A stretch of DNA of 64,000 nt from Pantoea endophytica (GCF_002858935.1 NZ_PJRT01000009.1:124001-188000), one strand, 5' to 3'. Positions 23,685 to 35,809 are shown, counted from the stretch's first letter. The notes: generated from the sequence alone by a model not told the origin. Numbers and translations are program-made.

Positions 23685-25346
23685 ATGTCCTCTTCACGTC
23701 TGCAGCAGCAATTTATCCGCCTATGGCAAAGCTGTCAGGGGCAGGATCAGGAAACCACGCTCAGCGAGCTGGCCGATCTGCTGCACTGCTCGCGTCGCCA
23801 TATGCGTAACCTGCTCAACGCCATGCAAAGCGAAGGCTGGCTGATTTGGCAGGCAGAAGCGGGACGTGGCAAGCGCTCAATGCTGAGTTTTTGCTACACC
23901 GGCCTGGCGCTCCAGCAGCAGCGCGCCGAGGATCTGCTGGAACAAGATCGTATCGAACAGTTAGTGCAGCTGGTGGGCGATAAAAACCAGGTGCGCCAGA
24001 TGATTGCGGCACATTTAGGCCGCAGCTTCCGCCAGGGTAAACACATCCTGCGCGTGCTCTATTATCGCCCGCTGCCCAATTTGCTGCCCGGTTCGCCGCT
24101 GCGCCGCTCGGAAACCCATCTGGCACGACAAATTTTCAACGGCCTGATGCGCATAAATGAGGAAAAGGGGGAAATCGAACCCGATATCGCCCATCACTGG
24201 CAGCAAACCTCGCCGCTGCAGTGGCGTTTCTTCCTGCGCCCGGCGATTCGTTTTCATCATGGCCGTGAACTGGAAATGGCGGATGTGATTGCTTCGCTGG
24301 AGCGCGTGCGCAGCCAGCCGCTGTTTTCTCACATCAGTAAACTGGATTCGCCCGCGCCCTGGACGCTGGATATCCATCTGAGCCAGCCGGACGATTGGTT
24401 GCCGTGGCTGCTGGCCAGCGTCAGCGCGATGATCCTGCCGCGCGAATGGCCCACGCTGCGCCAGTTTGCCCGCCAGCCGCTTGGCACCGGTCCGTACAGC
24501 GTGGTGCGCAATCAGCAAACGCAGCTGAAAATCGCCGCCTTTGATGATTACTTTGGCTATCGCGCGCTGATTGACGATGTGTCGATTTGGGTGCTGCCGG
24601 AGATCAGCGACGAGCTGGTGTATGCCGGAGTCAAGTTGCAGGGCGAAATCGCCGATGAAAAATCGGAAGAAAGTCGTCTGGAAGAAGGCTGCTACTTCCT
24701 GCTGTACGATCAGCGCTCCGAGTTGGGCCGCGATGCGCATTTCCGCCGCTGGGTAAGCTATCTGTTTAATCCCATCGCCTTACTGAATCATGCTGGCGTC
24801 GGCTATCAGCGTTACTGGTTCCCGGCTTATGGCTTGCTGCCGCGTTGGCACCATCGCCGCGATCTTACCTCCGCCGATAAACCGGCAGGCTTAACTCAGC
24901 TGACGCTGAGCTGGTACAGCCATCACGTTGAGCATGAAGGTATCGCTAACGCGCTGCGACCGCTGCTGGCGCAGCAAGGTGTTGAGCTAATTACTCGTGT
25001 CGTGAGCTACGAAGCGTGGTTCGAGGGCGAAGGTGAAAGTGATATCTGGCTCGGCAGCGTCAACTTTACCCTGCCGCTTGAGTACGCGCTGTTCGCGCAA
25101 CTGTTCGAGCTGCCGTTGATGCATCACTGCATTCCGATTGACTGGCAAGCCGATGCCGCGCGCTGGCGGCAGAAAGCGTTACCGCTGGCGGAATGGAGCA
25201 AACAGCTGATCGACCGCGACTATCTGCATCCGCTGTTCCATCACTGGCTGCTGCTGGAAGGGCAACGCAGTATGCGCGGCGTGCGGCTGAATACGCTCGG
25301 CTGGTTTGACTTCAAATCAGCCTGGTTTGCACCACCGGAGCTGTGA
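23685..25346 (+). CDS. sgrR: Transcriptional regulator SgrR
   Basis: Activator of sgrS under glucose-6-phosphate stress, and autorepressor. The 553-residue protein has an N-terminal winged-helix DNA-binding domain (about residues 1-110, with [17 protein letters not shown]) and a C-terminal solute-binding-protein family 5 domain likely to sense a sugar phosphate. The length matches E. coli (551). Divergent from sgrS and setA; 177 bp separate its stop from thiB, and that gap holds a TPP riboswitch. Confidence 0.95.
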   Translation: MSSSRLQQQFIRLWQSCQGQDQETTLSELADLLHCSRRHMRNLLNAMQSEGWLIWQAEAGRGKRSMLSFCYTGLALQQQRAEDLLEQDRIEQLVQLVGDKNQVRQMIAAHLGRSFRQGKHILRVLYYRPLPNLLPGSPLRRSETHLARQIFNGLMRINEEKGEIEPDIAHHWQQTSPLQWRFFLRPAIRFHHGRELEMADVIASLERVRSQPLFSHISKLDSPAPWTLDIHLSQPDDWLPWLLASVSAMILPREWPTLRQFARQPLGTGPYSVVRNQQTQLKIAAFDDYFGYRALIDDVSIWVLPEISDELVYAGVKLQGEIADEKSEESRLEEGCYFLLYDQRSELGRDAHFRRWVSYLFNPIALLNHAGVGYQRYWFPAYGLLPRWHHRRDLTSADKPAGLTQLTLSWYSHHVEHEGIANALRPLLAQQGVELITRVVSYEAWFEGEGESDIWLGSVNFTLPLEYALFAQLFELPLMHHCIPIDWQADAARWRQKALPLAEWSKQLIDRDYLHPLFHHWLLLEGQRSMRGVRLNTLGWFDFKSAWFAPPEL

Positions 25347-25349
25347 TCC

Positions 25350-25378
25350 TTTCGCGCTGTCATATAAATGTCTAGAAT
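25350..25378 (+). promoter_or_regulatory. Candidate thiBPQ promoter
   Basis: TAGAAT (25373-25378) lies 17 bp after a weak TTTCGC (25350-25355), immediately before the riboswitch aptamer, so transcription would start at its 5' edge. Confidence 0.5.
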
Positions 25379-25385
25379 GAGCCGT

Positions 25386-25466
25386 TCTCAACGGGGTGCC
25401 TTGATATCAGGGCTGAGAGAAACCCGTCGAACCTGATCCGGCTAATACCGGCGTAGGGATTTGAGA
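25386..25466 (+). promoter_or_regulatory. TPP riboswitch (THI element)
   Basis: The leader contains the conserved aptamer cores GGGGTGCC and GGCTGAGAGA, then ACCC, GAACCTGATC and CCGGCGTAGGGA, in the canonical order for a thiamin pyrophosphate riboswitch. It ends about 58 bp before the thiB start and its AAGGAG site. No clear terminator follows, so control is probably at translation initiation, as in other enteric thi leaders. Confidence 0.95.
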
Positions 25467-25523
25467 TGCCTCACGCCTCAGATCCTTTGCGACTCAACAT
25501 CTCTTCTCCTCAAGGAGCGCAAA

Positions 25524-26510
25524 GTGTTAAACAAAGTTCTGCCTGTGTTACTGCTGGTTGCGGCACCGGCTTTCGCTGCTAAACCGGTTCTGACCGTCTA
25601 CACCTACGATTCGTTCTCTGCCGATTGGGGCCCCGGTCCGGCGGTAAAAAAAGCCTTTGAAGCGCAGTGCGACTGCGAATTGAAGTATGTGGCGCTGGAA
25701 GATGGTGTATCGCTGCTCAATCGCGTGCGCATGGAAGGTAAAAACAGCAAAGCCGATGTGGTGCTGGGGCTGGATAACAATCTGGTGCAGGCGGCGGAGA
25801 AAACCGGCTTGTTTGCCAAAAGCAGTATTGATACCCGCAGCTTAAAACTGCCGGATGGCTGGAACAATCAAACCTTTATCCCGTTCGATTATGGCTACTT
25901 CGCTTTCGTCTACGATAAAAACAAACTGAAGAACCCGCCGAAAAGCCTGAAAGAGCTGGTCGAAAGCCCGGAAAAATGGCGCGTGATTTATGAAGATCCG
26001 CGTACCAGCACGCCGGGTCTTGGCCTGCTGCTGTGGATGCAAAAAGTGTATGGCGATAACGCAGCTGATGCGTGGCAGAAGCTGGCGCAAAAAACCGTTA
26101 CCGTCACTAAAGGCTGGAGCGAAGCTTACGGCCTGTTCCTGAAAGGTGAAGGCGATCTGGTGTTGAGCTACACCACGTCTCCGGCTTATCACATCATCGA
26201 AGAGAAGAAAGAGAACTACGCCGCGGCCGAATTCAGCGAAGGCCACTATTTACAGGTGGAAGTCGCCGCGCAACTCGCCAGCAGCAAACAGCCTAAGCTG
26301 GCGCAGCAGTTCATGCAGTTTATGGTTTCTCCGGCCTTCCAGCAGACCATTCCTACCGGCAACTGGATGTATCCGGTGATCAAAAGCGATCTGCCAGCCG
26401 GTTATCAAACGTTGCAGGTGCCCGCGAAGGCGTTGCAATTCACGCCAGCCGAAGTCGCCGACCATCGCGCCGCGTGGATCAGCGCATGGCAACGCGCCGT
26501 TAGCCGTTAA
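25524..26510 (+). CDS. thiB: Thiamin-binding periplasmic protein ThiB
   Basis: Periplasmic binding protein of the ThiBPQ ABC transporter for thiamin, TMP and TPP. A signal peptide VLNKVLPVLLLVAAPAFA with a likely AFA|A cleavage is followed by the mature domain (KPVLTVYTYDSFSADWGPGP). I chose GTG at 25524 because AAGGAGCG precedes it and it gives 328 residues with a proper signal sequence; the longer frame starting at 25461 begins inside the riboswitch. Its stop overlaps the thiP ATG by one base. Confidence 0.95.
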   Translation: MLNKVLPVLLLVAAPAFAAKPVLTVYTYDSFSADWGPGPAVKKAFEAQCDCELKYVALEDGVSLLNRVRMEGKNSKADVVLGLDNNLVQAAEKTGLFAKSSIDTRSLKLPDGWNNQTFIPFDYGYFAFVYDKNKLKNPPKSLKELVESPEKWRVIYEDPRTSTPGLGLLLWMQKVYGDNAADAWQKLAQKTVTVTKGWSEAYGLFLKGEGDLVLSYTTSPAYHIIEEKKENYAAAEFSEGHYLQVEVAAQLASSKQPKLAQQFMQFMVSPAFQQTIPTGNWMYPVIKSDLPAGYQTLQVPAKALQFTPAEVADHRAAWISAWQRAVSR

Positions 26511-28096
26511 TGCCCGGCTGGTTGATTCCCGGTAGCGCCATCGCGCTGTTGCTGTGCGCGGTGGCGCTGCTGGCGTTTGGCGCATTGGTGGTGGTCGCTC
26601 CGGCCACCGACTGGCGCGCGCTACTCGACGACAGCTATTTGCATCATGTGCTGCTGTTCTCGTTTGAGCAGGCGCTGCTGTCGGCGCTGCTTTCGGTGCT
26701 GCCCGCGATCCTGCTGGCGCGCGCGCTCTATCGCCGCCGTTTTCCGGGACGCAATCTGTTGCTACGTCTGTGCGCCATGACGCTGGTGCTGCCGGTGCTG
26801 GTGGCGGTGTTTGGCTTGCTCAGCGTGTACGGTCGCAGCGGCTGGCTGGCACAACTGTGCGCGACCATCGGCTTTGACTACCACTTTTCGCCGTATGGCC
26901 TGCAGGGCATTCTATTGGCGCACGTCTTCTTTAACCTGCCGCTGGCGACGCGCCTGCTGTTACAGGCATTGGAGAACATTCCCGGCGAGCAGCGCCAGGT
27001 CGCCGCCCAGCTTGGCCTGCGCGGCTGGAATCTGTTTCGCTTGCTGGAGTGGCCGTGGCTGCGCCGTCAGATTCTGCCGACGGCGGCACTGATCTTTATG
27101 CTCTGTTTCGCCAGCTTCGCCACGGTGCTGGCGCTGGGCGGCGGACCACAAGCGACCACGCTGGAACTGGCGATCTATCAGGCGCTGAATTTCGATTACG
27201 ATCCGGGCCGCGCGGCGCTGCTGGCGCTGTTACAGCTCGCTTGCTGTTTGCTGCTGGTGCTGCTGAGCCAGCGCTTTAGCAAAGCCATTCCCACCGGCAG
27301 CCAGAGCATTCGCGGCTGGCGCGATCCGCAGGATTCATGGCAGGCGCGCATCAGCGATACGTTGCTGATTGGCCTGGCGCTGCTGCTGCTGTTACCGCCG
27401 CTGGCGGCATTAATCGTCGATGGTTTGCGCGGCGGCGTTGCCGGTGCGCTGCAACAAGCGGCGCTGTGGCAAGCCACCTTTACCTCGCTGCGTATTGCCG
27501 TAGGCGCCGGCGTGCTCTGCGTGCTGCTGACCATGATGCTGCTGTGGAGCAGCCGCGAACTGCGGCAGCGCCAGAACAGAGTCGCCGCGCAGGCGATGGA
27601 GATGAGCGGCATGCTGATTCTGGCGATGCCGGGCATTGTACTGGCGAGCGGTTTCTTTCTGCTGTTCAACGCCACCGTGGGGTTGCCGCAGCGCGCCGAT
27701 GGTTTGGTGATCTTCACTAACGCCCTGATCGCCATTCCTTATGCGATGAAAGTGCTGGAGAATCCGATGCGCGATATCAACGCCCGTTACAGCCAGCTCT
27801 GCGCTTCACTCGGCATCTCCGGTTTCAACCGCTTGCGGCTGATTGAGCTGCGCGCGCTGAAACGCCCGATTGCTCAGGCGCTGGCGTTTGCCTGCGTGCT
27901 GTCGATTGGCGATTTCGGCGTGGTCGCGCTGTTTGGCAGCGCCGATTTCCGCACGCTGCCCTTCTATCTGTTCCAACAGATTGGCGCCTATCGCGGTGCG
28001 GACGGTGCCGTCACCGCACTCCTGCTGCTGCTGCTCTGCTTACTACTTTTTACTCTGATGGAAAAATTACCGGGTCGCCATGCTGACACTGAATAA
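26510..28096 (+). CDS. thiP: Thiamin ABC transporter permease ThiP
   Basis: Inner-membrane subunit of the thiamin importer. The 528-residue protein is a fused double permease, with about twelve hydrophobic segments and two EAA-type loops that contact ThiQ ([21 protein letters not shown] in the first half and [17 protein letters not shown] in the second). It is slightly shorter than E. coli ThiP. Overlaps with thiB by one base and with thiQ by 17 bp suggest coupled translation. Confidence 0.94.
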   Translation: MPGWLIPGSAIALLLCAVALLAFGALVVVAPATDWRALLDDSYLHHVLLFSFEQALLSALLSVLPAILLARALYRRRFPGRNLLLRLCAMTLVLPVLVAVFGLLSVYGRSGWLAQLCATIGFDYHFSPYGLQGILLAHVFFNLPLATRLLLQALENIPGEQRQVAAQLGLRGWNLFRLLEWPWLRRQILPTAALIFMLCFASFATVLALGGGPQATTLELAIYQALNFDYDPGRAALLALLQLACCLLLVLLSQRFSKAIPTGSQSIRGWRDPQDSWQARISDTLLIGLALLLLLPPLAALIVDGLRGGVAGALQQAALWQATFTSLRIAVGAGVLCVLLTMMLLWSSRELRQRQNRVAAQAMEMSGMLILAMPGIVLASGFFLLFNATVGLPQRADGLVIFTNALIAIPYAMKVLENPMRDINARYSQLCASLGISGFNRLRLIELRALKRPIAQALAFACVLSIGDFGVVALFGSADFRTLPFYLFQQIGAYRGADGAVTALLLLLLCLLLFTLMEKLPGRHADTE

Positions 28097-28781
28097 CCTC
28101 ACTTACCTTTATCAGCATCTGCCGATGCGCTTCAGTTTTGCGGCGCAGGCGGGTGAACGTCTGGCGATCCTCGGTCCGAGCGGCGCGGGGAAAAGTACTT
28201 TACTGAGTCTGATTGGCGGCTTTTTGCCGATCAATCAAGGCGCGCTGGTGATGAACGGCGTTGATCATACCCACAGCGTGCCGTCGGCGCGCCCGGTTTC
28301 CATGCTGTTCCAGGAGAACAATCTGTTTCCGCATCTCACGGTGCAGCAAAACATGGCGTTGGGCTTACATCCGGGCCTGAAATTGACGCGCGAACAGCAG
28401 CAGCAAGTGGTGGATATCGCCGAGCAAACCGGCTTGCAGGCGATGCTCACGCGTTTGCCTGGTCAGCTTTCCGGTGGCCAGCGTCAGCGCGTGGCATTGG
28501 CGCGTTGCCTGCTGCGCAATCAACCGATTTTGCTGCTGGATGAACCCTTCTCAGCGCTGGATCCGGCGCTGCGCAACGAGATGCTGCAGCTGGTACGTTC
28601 GGTATGCGAAAACCGCAACATCACCTTGTTGATGGTGTCGCACAGCCTGGAAGATGCTCAGCAGATTGCGCCGCGCAGTTTGGTGATCGTCGACGGGCGC
28701 ATCTATTGGGATGGCAGTACAGAGAGTTTGGTGCGCGGTGAAAGTGCCGCGGCCGCCATCCTTGGCGTGACAGCGCGTTAA
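28080..28781 (+). CDS. thiQ: Thiamin ABC transporter ATPase ThiQ
   Basis: Cytoplasmic nucleotide-binding subunit that powers ThiP. The 233-residue protein shows Walker [10 protein letters not shown] (about residues 32-40), Q-loop [10 protein letters not shown], signature LSGGQRQR, Walker B ILLLDEP and the switch histidine in MVSHS. It is the last gene of the riboswitch-controlled operon; its stop overlaps the stop of convergent yabI by 3 bp, with no visible terminator between them. Confidence 0.95.
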   Translation: MLTLNNLTYLYQHLPMRFSFAAQAGERLAILGPSGAGKSTLLSLIGGFLPINQGALVMNGVDHTHSVPSARPVSMLFQENNLFPHLTVQQNMALGLHPGLKLTREQQQQVVDIAEQTGLQAMLTRLPGQLSGGQRQRVALARCLLRNQPILLLDEPFSALDPALRNEMLQLVRSVCENRNITLLMVSHSLEDAQQIAPRSLVIVDGRIYWDGSTESLVRGESAAAAILGVTAR

Positions 28782-29542
28782 GCGAAGAAAACTTTCCACA
28801 GCAGGTGGCGGAAGATTGGCATCATCGGATGGAACTGGATTGCGATAAACGCGCCCAGGCCAATCGCCGCCATCAGCGGTGCCAGCCAGCGCAAACGCGA
28901 TGCAGGCAGATACTTTGTCGCCCAATCCACCGTTTTACCGCTGCGCGACCAGCGCCACAGCAACCAGCCACCGATCCACAGCAGCAGCGCCACCAGCAAC
29001 AGCAGCCATTTAAAGCTGCCGCCCTGCGCGGCCTGTGGTACATCAATTGCCACGCCCGCCAGAATGCCCGGCATCAAATACGCGGGCGGCCAGAGAATGC
29101 AGCCAATCAGGTTAGGCGGCAGGAATTTGCGCACCGGCAACTCCAGCATGCCCGCTGCTAGGGGAATCAGCGGACGCGTCGGGCCGACAAATCGCCCCAC
29201 CAGAATGGTGAACATGCTGTGTTGATGCAGCGCATGCTCGGTTTTATCCAGCAAACCCTTGTACTTTTTCAGATATTTCCAGCGATGCAGCGGCCCCTGA
29301 AACTTCCAGCCGATGCCGTAGGAGACCCAATCGCCAATTAAACAGCCAACGAATCCGGCCGCCCACGCAGGGTAAAGACCAATTTGTCCGCTTCCGACCA
29401 GCGCCCCAAGGCTGGCCATTAATACCGTGCCCGGCAACAGCAATCCCACGAAGGCCAGCGACTCAAGGAAGGTCACCAGCGCCACAGCGATCAGCGCGTA
29501 CTCCAGCGATTGCGAAAACAGGTGTTGAATCCAGGCTTCCAT
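28778..29542 (-). CDS. yabI: DedA-family inner membrane protein YabI
   Basis: The 254-residue protein matches E. coli YabI in length and sequence. DedA/DUF3 members are inner-membrane proteins linked to lipid-carrier flipping and proton-motive force homeostasis. Conserved features are [17 protein letters not shown] near the N-terminus, the [12 protein letters not shown] segment, and the [15 protein letters not shown] motif with its conserved arginine. Several hydrophobic helices are present. The specific role of YabI is not settled. Confidence 0.92.
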   Translation of the reverse strand: MEAWIQHLFSQSLEYALIAVALVTFLESLAFVGLLLPGTVLMASLGALVGSGQIGLYPAWAAGFVGCLIGDWVSYGIGWKFQGPLHRWKYLKKYKGLLDKTEHALHQHSMFTILVGRFVGPTRPLIPLAAGMLELPVRKFLPPNLIGCILWPPAYLMPGILAGVAIDVPQAAQGGSFKWLLLLVALLLWIGGWLLWRWSRSGKTVDWATKYLPASRLRWLAPLMAAIGLGAFIAIQFHPMMPIFRHLLWKVFFA

Positions 29543-29655
29543 AAATATCCTCTGCGGAATATAGAGGCTGGATTGTCCAGAGCATACACATGGTCGTCAA
29601 GGCAAGAATTGTAGAACGATGTTGACAAAGTGGTGACAATTTCGCCTGCAGGACA

Positions 29656-29671
29656 CTGTATAAACATCCAT
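29656..29671. promoter_or_regulatory. Degenerate LexA-like box upstream of polB
   Basis: CTGT, eight bases (ATAAACAT), then CCAT. The left half matches the SOS box and resembles the E. coli polB box (CTGTATAAA...); the right half departs from ACAG. It lies 36 bp before the polB start. The 5' neighbourhood has TTGACA (29622) and TATACT (29674), but they are not spaced as a promoter. Confidence 0.4.
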
Positions 29672-29706
29672 GTTATACTCATTGCAATTCATTCTCTGGA
29701 GTTCAC

Positions 29707-32067
29707 GTGACCGATCCGCGCGCAGGTTTTCTGCTTACCCGACATTGGCGAGATACGCCGACCGGCAGCGAAGTGGTGCTGTGGCTGGCCACCGACAGCG
29801 GCCCGCAGCGGCTGGTGCTGCCTGCCCAGGAATCCGTGGCGTTTGTGCCTGAAGAGTTTCGTACGCCAACCGAAGCGCTGATCCGCGACGAACGCCATAC
29901 GCGCCTGCAAACGCTGGAGCTGAAGGATTTCCGTCGTCGTCCGGTGTTTGGCCTCTATTGCCGCAGCAATCGCCAGCTGCAAACTCTGGAAAAGCGCCTG
30001 CGTGAAAACGGCATTCCGGTGTATGAAGCGGATATTCGGCCACCCGAACGCTATTTGATGGAGCGCTTTATCACCGCGCCGGTGTGGTTTAGCGGTGAAA
30101 CACGCGGTGACAGCGTGGTCAACGCGCGTCTGAAACCGCATCCTGATTACCGTCCGCAGCTGAAATGGGTATCGCTGGATATCGAAACCACGCAGCACGG
30201 TGAGCTCTACTGCATCGGGCTGGAAGGCTGCGGTCAGCGCCAGGTTTACATGCTCGGTCCGCCCAACGGCGATGCCAGCACGCTCGATTTTGAACTGATC
30301 TATGTTGATAGCCGCCCGCAGCTGCTTGAGCAGCTCAACGCATGGTTCGAGCGGCATGAACCGGATGTGATTATTGGCTGGAATGTAGTGCAGTTCGATC
30401 TGCGCGTACTGCAGAAACACGCCGATCGCTACGGCATTCCGCTGCGTTTAGGGCGTCAGAAGCAGGCGCTGGAGTGGCGCGAGCACGGCTTCAAACCTGG
30501 TGTGTTCTTCGCGCAGGCAACGGGCCGCTTAATTATTGATGGTATCGACGCGCTCAAATCCGCGTTTTGGGATTTCCCGTCATTCAGCCTCGAAGCGGTC
30601 TCGCGCCAGCTGCTCGGTGAAGGCAAGGCCATCAATAATCCGTGGGATCGCATGGAAGAGATCAACTGGCGCTTTACCAACGATAAGCCAGCGCTGGCGA
30701 AATATAATCTCAAGGATTGCGAGCTGGTGACGCGCATTTTCCAGCACACCGCCATCATGCCGTTCCTGCTGGAACGCGCCACGGTAAATGGTTTAGCGGT
30801 GGATCGTCACGGCGGTTCGGTGGCGGCCTTTGGTCATCTCTATATCCCGCGCATGCACCGCGCCGGTTTCGTGGCGCCGAATCTCGGCGAAGTGGCGCCG
30901 GAAGCCAGCCCCGGCGGCTACGTGATGGATTCGCGGCCCGGCTTGTACGATTCGGTGCTGGTGCTGGATTACAAAAGCCTCTATCCCTCAATTATTCGCA
31001 CCTTCCTTATCGATCCGGTGGGTTTGGTGGAGGGTCTGGCGCACCCGGATGACGCCGATTCCGTGCCCGGCTTCCGCAATGCGCGCTTTTCCCGTGAGAC
31101 CCACTGTTTACCGGCAATTGTCGAGCAGATTTGGCAAGGGCGTGAAGCCGCCAAGCGCGACAACAACAAACCGCTGTCGCAGGCGCTGAAAATCATCATG
31201 AATGCTTTTTATGGTGTGCTCGGCACCAGCGCCTGCCGCTTCTTCGATCCGCGCCTCGCGTCATCCATCACCCTACGCGGCCACGCCATCATGCAGCAAA
31301 CGCGCGAGCTGATTGAAGCGGAAGGCTTTGATGTGATTTACGGCGATACCGATTCCACCTTCGTCTGGCTGAAAGGCGCGCACAGTGAAGCGGAGGCGAC
31401 GGCGATTGGTCGTCATCTCGCTGAACAGGTTAACGGCTGGTGGCGGCAGCATCTGCAATCAACTTATGGGCTGGAGAGCGCGCTGGAGCTGGAGTATGAA
31501 ACGCACTTCAGCCGTTTCCTGATGCCTACCATTCGCGGCGCCGAACAGGGCAGCAAAAAGCGCTATGCCGGGATGATTCGCAGCGAGGGCGGCGAGCGGC
31601 TGGTGTTTAAAGGCCTCGAATCCGTGCGCACCGACTGGACGCCGCTGGCGCAGCAGTTCCAGCAAAATCTGTATGGCCGTATTTTCCGTGGCGAGCCGTG
31701 GCAGGATTACATTCGCGAAACGGTGGCGCAGCTGCTGAACGGTGAACTCGACGATCAGCTGGTGTATAAAAAACGCCTGCGGCGCGCGCTGAAAGATTAC
31801 GAGCGCAATGTGCCGCCACATGTGCGCGCTGCGCGTCTCGCCGATGAGCAAAATCGCAAGCTGCAGCGCCCGCTGCAGTATCAAAACGGTGGCTCGATCC
31901 GCTATGTGATGGCCACGGCCGGACCGGAACCGCTAGAGGCGCGTAATACGCCCCTCGACTACGATCATTACGTCACCAAACAGCTGCAGCCGGTGGCTGA
32001 CGGCATTTTGCCGTTCGTCGGTGACGACTTTGCTACACTCATTACTGGGCAGCTGGGGCTTTTTTGA
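29707..32067 (+). CDS. polB: DNA polymerase II PolB
   Basis: Family B polymerase with 3'-5' proofreading, SOS-inducible in E. coli and used in replication restart and lesion bypass. The 786-residue protein has exonuclease motif DIETT, the polymerase motif [12 protein letters not shown], motif [13 protein letters not shown] and motif C YGDTDS, and ends with a QLGLF peptide typical of a beta-clamp binding motif. Translation starts at GTG (29707) after CTGGAG. It is adjacent to rapA, as in E. coli, but the ara genes are missing on the other side. Confidence 0.97.
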   Translation: MTDPRAGFLLTRHWRDTPTGSEVVLWLATDSGPQRLVLPAQESVAFVPEEFRTPTEALIRDERHTRLQTLELKDFRRRPVFGLYCRSNRQLQTLEKRLRENGIPVYEADIRPPERYLMERFITAPVWFSGETRGDSVVNARLKPHPDYRPQLKWVSLDIETTQHGELYCIGLEGCGQRQVYMLGPPNGDASTLDFELIYVDSRPQLLEQLNAWFERHEPDVIIGWNVVQFDLRVLQKHADRYGIPLRLGRQKQALEWREHGFKPGVFFAQATGRLIIDGIDALKSAFWDFPSFSLEAVSRQLLGEGKAINNPWDRMEEINWRFTNDKPALAKYNLKDCELVTRIFQHTAIMPFLLERATVNGLAVDRHGGSVAAFGHLYIPRMHRAGFVAPNLGEVAPEASPGGYVMDSRPGLYDSVLVLDYKSLYPSIIRTFLIDPVGLVEGLAHPDDADSVPGFRNARFSRETHCLPAIVEQIWQGREAAKRDNNKPLSQALKIIMNAFYGVLGTSACRFFDPRLASSITLRGHAIMQQTRELIEAEGFDVIYGDTDSTFVWLKGAHSEAEATAIGRHLAEQVNGWWRQHLQSTYGLESALELEYETHFSRFLMPTIRGAEQGSKKRYAGMIRSEGGERLVFKGLESVRTDWTPLAQQFQQNLYGRIFRGEPWQDYIRETVAQLLNGELDDQLVYKKRLRRALKDYERNVPPHVRAARLADEQNRKLQRPLQYQNGGSIRYVMATAGPEPLEARNTPLDYDHYVTKQLQPVADGILPFVGDDFATLITGQLGLF

Positions 32068-32219
32068 CAGGTGACGAATGCCTTGCCATCCAGTACCATA
32101 GCGCCCTTCCTGATTCTCACCGCACTCACAATCTGACCAAACACCCGTTTGGCGGTTGGGTATTGCCTGAGTACAGGTGAACTTCTTTATGGCATGTCAG
32201 AGAGTCGAGCAAAAAATAT

Positions 32220-35126
32220 ATGGTTTTTACACTGGGTCAGCGCTGGATTAGTGATACGGAAAGTGAACTGGGATTGGGCACGGTGGTCGCGCTCGATACG
32301 CGCATGATCACCATGCTTTTTCCGGCAACCGGCGAAAACCGCCTGTATGCCCGAAACGATTCTCCGGTCACTCGTGTGATTTTCAATCCGGGTGACACCA
32401 TCACCAGCCACGAAGGCTGGCAGATGACCGTCGATGAAGTCCGCAACGAAAACGATTTAATGACTTACATCGGCACACGTCTCGACACCGAAGAAGCGGG
32501 CGTCGTCATGCGCGAAGTGATGCTGGACAGCAAACTGGTGTTCAGCAAGCCGCAGGATCGCCTGTTCGCCGGTCAGCTCGACCGCATGGACCGTTTTGCG
32601 CTGCGTTTCCGCGCACGCAAATACCACAGCGAGCAATACCGCCTGCCGATCAGCGGCCTGCGCGGGATGCGCACCAATTTGATTCCGCATCAGCTGCACA
32701 TCGCTCACGATGTCGGCCGTCGCCACGCGCCGCGCGTGCTGCTGGCGGATGAAGTGGGCTTGGGTAAAACCATTGAAGCCGGGATGATCATCCAGCAACA
32801 GCTGCTGGCCGGTCGTGCCGAGCGCGTGCTGATTGTGGTGCCGGAAACGCTGCAACATCAGTGGCTGGTGGAAATGCTGCGTCGCTTTAACCTGCGCTTT
32901 GCGCTGTTTGATGACGATCGCTACACCGAAGCGCAGCACGACAGCGACAATGCCTTTGAAACCGAGCAGCTGATTATCTGTTCGCTCGATTTTGTACGCC
33001 GTAACAAGCAGCGTCTTGAGCTGCTGGCCGATGCCGAGTGGGATCTGCTGGTGGTTGATGAAGCGCACCATCTGGCATGGAGCGAAGACGCACCAAGCCG
33101 CGAATATCAGGTTATCGAGCAGCTGGCAGAGAAAACCGCTGGCGTACTGTTGCTGACTGCCACGCCAGAACAGCTGGGCTTAGAGAGCCACTTTGCGCGT
33201 CTGCGTCTGCTCGACCCAAATCGTTTCCACGATTTCGGCCAGTTTGTCGAAGAGCAGCAGCATTATCGTCCGGTGGCCGATGCGGTGAGCTCGCTGCTGG
33301 CCGACCACGCCATCAGCAAAGATGAGATGAACCTGATTAACGATCTGATCGGTGAACAGGATATCGAGCCGCTGCTGCAAGTGGCGAACAGCGATCGCGA
33401 TGGCAAAGAAGACGCGCGTAAAGAGCTGGTCTCGATGCTAATGGATCGCCACGGCACCAGCCGCGTGCTGTTCCGTAACACCCGTAACGGCGTGAAAGGC
33501 TTCCCGAAACGCGAGCTGCACCAGATTCGTCTGCCGCTGCCGGCGCAGTATCAAACCGCGATTAAAGTCTCCGGCATCATGGGCACGCGCAAAAGCGCAG
33601 AAGAGCGCGCGCGTGACATGCTGTATCCCGAGCAGATTTATCAGGAATTTGAAGGCGATAGCGGCACATGGTGGAACTTCGATCCGCGCGTTGAGTGGCT
33701 GATGGGTTACCTCACCAGCAACCGCAAAGAGAAAGTGCTGGTGATCTGCGCCAAAGCCGCCACCGCGCTGCAACTGGAGCAGGTGCTGCGTGAGCGCGAA
33801 GGCATCCGTGCCGCCGTGTTCCACGAAGGCCTATCGATTATCGAACGCGACCGCGCAGCAGCCTTCTTCGCCTCCGAAGAGGATGGCGCGCAGGTGTTGC
33901 TGTGTTCCGAAATCGGTTCTGAAGGCCGTAACTTCCAGTTCGCCAGCCGTTTGGTGATGTTCGATTTGCCGTTCAACCCGGATCTGCTGGAGCAGCGTAT
34001 CGGTCGTCTCGATCGTATCGGCCAGATGCATGACATCCAGATTCTGGTGCCGTGGCTGGAAAAAACCGCGCAGGCGGTGCTGCTGCGCTGGTATCACGAA
34101 GGGTTGGATGCGTTTGAACACACCTGCCCAACTGGCCGCGCCATTTATGACAACGAGTACAATCAGCTGATTGAATATCTTGCCGCGCCGGAAAATCCGC
34201 AGGGACTCGATGAGTTCATCAGCGCAAGCCGCAAGCAGCACGATGCGCTGAAATCACAGCTGGAACAGGGACGCGATCGCTTACTGGAACTGAACTCCAA
34301 CGGCGGTGAAGCCGCTCAGGAGCTGGCAAATGCCATCGGCGAGCAGGACAACGATACCGATCTGGTTAACTTTGCGCTGAACCTGTTCGATATCGTCGGC
34401 ATCAATCAGGAAGACCGCAGCGATAGCCTGATCGTGTTGACGCCGTCCGATCACATGCTGGTGCCTGATTTCCCTGGCCTGCCGGAAGAGGGTTGCACCG
34501 TGACCTTTAACCGTAACCAGGCGCTGTCGCGTGAAGATACCCAGTTTATTACCTGGGAACATCCGCTGATCCTCAACGGCCTCGACCTGATTCTTTCGGG
34601 CGATACCGGTAGCTGTGCGCTGTCGCTGCTGAAGAACAAGGCGCTGCCGGTCGGGACGCTGCTGGTCGAGATGATCTATGTGGTTGAAGCGCAAGCGCCG
34701 AAAAGCCTGCAGCTCACCCGCTTCCTGCCGCCAACGCCGGTACGTTTGCTGATGGATCGTGCCGGGAACAATCTGGCGGGCAAAGTGGAGTTCGAGAGCT
34801 TTAACCGTCAGCTGAATGCGGTGAATCGCCATACCGGCAGCAAGCTGGTGAATGCGGTGCAGCAAGATGTGCACGAGATTCTGACCCAGGCCGAAAAAGC
34901 GATCGTTCCGGAAGCGCAGGCGATTATCGCGGCAGCGAAGGTGGAAGCCGAAGAGAAACTCGGTGCTGAGCTGTCACGTCTCGAAGCGCTGCGCGCGGTT
35001 AACCCCAACATCCGTGATGACGAGGTTGAAGCCCTGGAAAGCAATCGCGAACAGGTATTGGAAAGCCTGGGCGATGCAGGCTGGCGTCTCGATGCGCTGC
35101 GTCTGATCGTGGTCACGCACCAATAA
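32220..35126 (+). CDS. rapA: RNA polymerase-associated ATPase RapA
   Basis: SWI/SNF-family ATPase that binds RNA polymerase core and promotes its recycling after transcription. The 968-residue protein has two N-terminal Tudor-like domains ([12 protein letters not shown] region), Walker A DEVGLGKT, the DEAH box VVDEAHH, and helicase motifs including [15 protein letters not shown] and [11 protein letters not shown]. The length is identical to E. coli. A 152-bp gap after polB presumably carries its promoter; I see no gene there. Confidence 0.97.
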   Translation: MVFTLGQRWISDTESELGLGTVVALDTRMITMLFPATGENRLYARNDSPVTRVIFNPGDTITSHEGWQMTVDEVRNENDLMTYIGTRLDTEEAGVVMREVMLDSKLVFSKPQDRLFAGQLDRMDRFALRFRARKYHSEQYRLPISGLRGMRTNLIPHQLHIAHDVGRRHAPRVLLADEVGLGKTIEAGMIIQQQLLAGRAERVLIVVPETLQHQWLVEMLRRFNLRFALFDDDRYTEAQHDSDNAFETEQLIICSLDFVRRNKQRLELLADAEWDLLVVDEAHHLAWSEDAPSREYQVIEQLAEKTAGVLLLTATPEQLGLESHFARLRLLDPNRFHDFGQFVEEQQHYRPVADAVSSLLADHAISKDEMNLINDLIGEQDIEPLLQVANSDRDGKEDARKELVSMLMDRHGTSRVLFRNTRNGVKGFPKRELHQIRLPLPAQYQTAIKVSGIMGTRKSAEERARDMLYPEQIYQEFEGDSGTWWNFDPRVEWLMGYLTSNRKEKVLVICAKAATALQLEQVLREREGIRAAVFHEGLSIIERDRAAAFFASEEDGAQVLLCSEIGSEGRNFQFASRLVMFDLPFNPDLLEQRIGRLDRIGQMHDIQILVPWLEKTAQAVLLRWYHEGLDAFEHTCPTGRAIYDNEYNQLIEYLAAPENPQGLDEFISASRKQHDALKSQLEQGRDRLLELNSNGGEAAQELANAIGEQDNDTDLVNFALNLFDIVGINQEDRSDSLIVLTPSDHMLVPDFPGLPEEGCTVTFNRNQALSREDTQFITWEHPLILNGLDLILSGDTGSCALSLLKNKALPVGTLLVEMIYVVEAQAPKSLQLTRFLPPTPVRLLMDRAGNNLAGKVEFESFNRQLNAVNRHTGSKLVNAVQQDVHEILTQAEKAIVPEAQAIIAAAKVEAEEKLGAELSRLEALRAVNPNIRDDEVEALESNREQVLESLGDAGWRLDALRLIVVTHQ

Positions 35127-35145
35127 TGTTCAGGACCGCAACATC

Positions 35146-35805
35146 ATGCTGATGGAAGCTTACAACCCGCCGCTTGAACCCTGGCTGCATATTCTGTATC
35201 AGGACGAGCACATTATGGTGGTGAATAAACCGAGCGGGTTGCTGTCGGTGCCGGGCCGTCTCGAAGAGCACAAGGATAGCGTGATGACGCGTATCCAGCG
35301 TGATTTCCCGCAGGCGGAATCGGTGCACCGTCTCGATATGGCTACCAGCGGCGTGATCGTCGTGGCCCTGAATAAAGCGGCAGAGCGTGAGCTCAAGCGC
35401 CAGTTCCGTGAGCGCGAGCCTTCTAAATACTATGTGGCGCGCGTGTGGGGCCATCCGGCGGCAGAAGAGGGTTTGATCGATCTGCCGCTGATTTGCGACT
35501 GGCCGAATCGGCCGAAGCAGATGGTGTGTTTCGAAAACGGCAAAGCGGCGCAGACCGAGTATCAGGTGCTGGAGTATGAAGCCACGAACAGTGCGCGCGT
35601 CAAGCTTAAGCCAATTACCGGACGCTCACACCAGCTGCGTGTGCATCTGCTGGCGCTGGGGCATCCGATTCTTGGCGACCGCTTTTATGCACATGATGAG
35701 GCGCTGGCGATGGCGTCGCGTTTGCAGTTGCATGCGGAGTCGCTGACGATCACCCATCCGGCGTTTGGCAATAGCATGACGTTCAGGCAGCCGGCGGGAT
35801 TTTAG
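35146..35805 (+). CDS. rluA: Dual-specificity pseudouridine synthase RluA
   Basis: Makes pseudouridine at position 746 of 23S rRNA and position 32 of several tRNAs. The 219-residue protein has the RluA-family HRLDMATSGV motif with the catalytic aspartate near residue 64, and the KPITGRSHQLRVH segment. It starts 19 bp after rapA and is probably cotranscribed. The stop is followed by a palindrome-rich repeat. Confidence 0.96.
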   Translation: MLMEAYNPPLEPWLHILYQDEHIMVVNKPSGLLSVPGRLEEHKDSVMTRIQRDFPQAESVHRLDMATSGVIVVALNKAAERELKRQFREREPSKYYVARVWGHPAAEEGLIDLPLICDWPNRPKQMVCFENGKAAQTEYQVLEYEATNSARVKLKPITGRSHQLRVHLLALGHPILGDRFYAHDEALAMASRLQLHAESLTITHPAFGNSMTFRQPAGF

Positions 35806-35809
35806 TGTT

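Noticed and set aside
32095..32219. CAAAC/GTTTG hairpin in the polB-rapA gap considered as a terminator or small RNA
   Set aside because: Only five base pairs with no T-run; no promoter-terminator pair, so I do not call an RNA gene.
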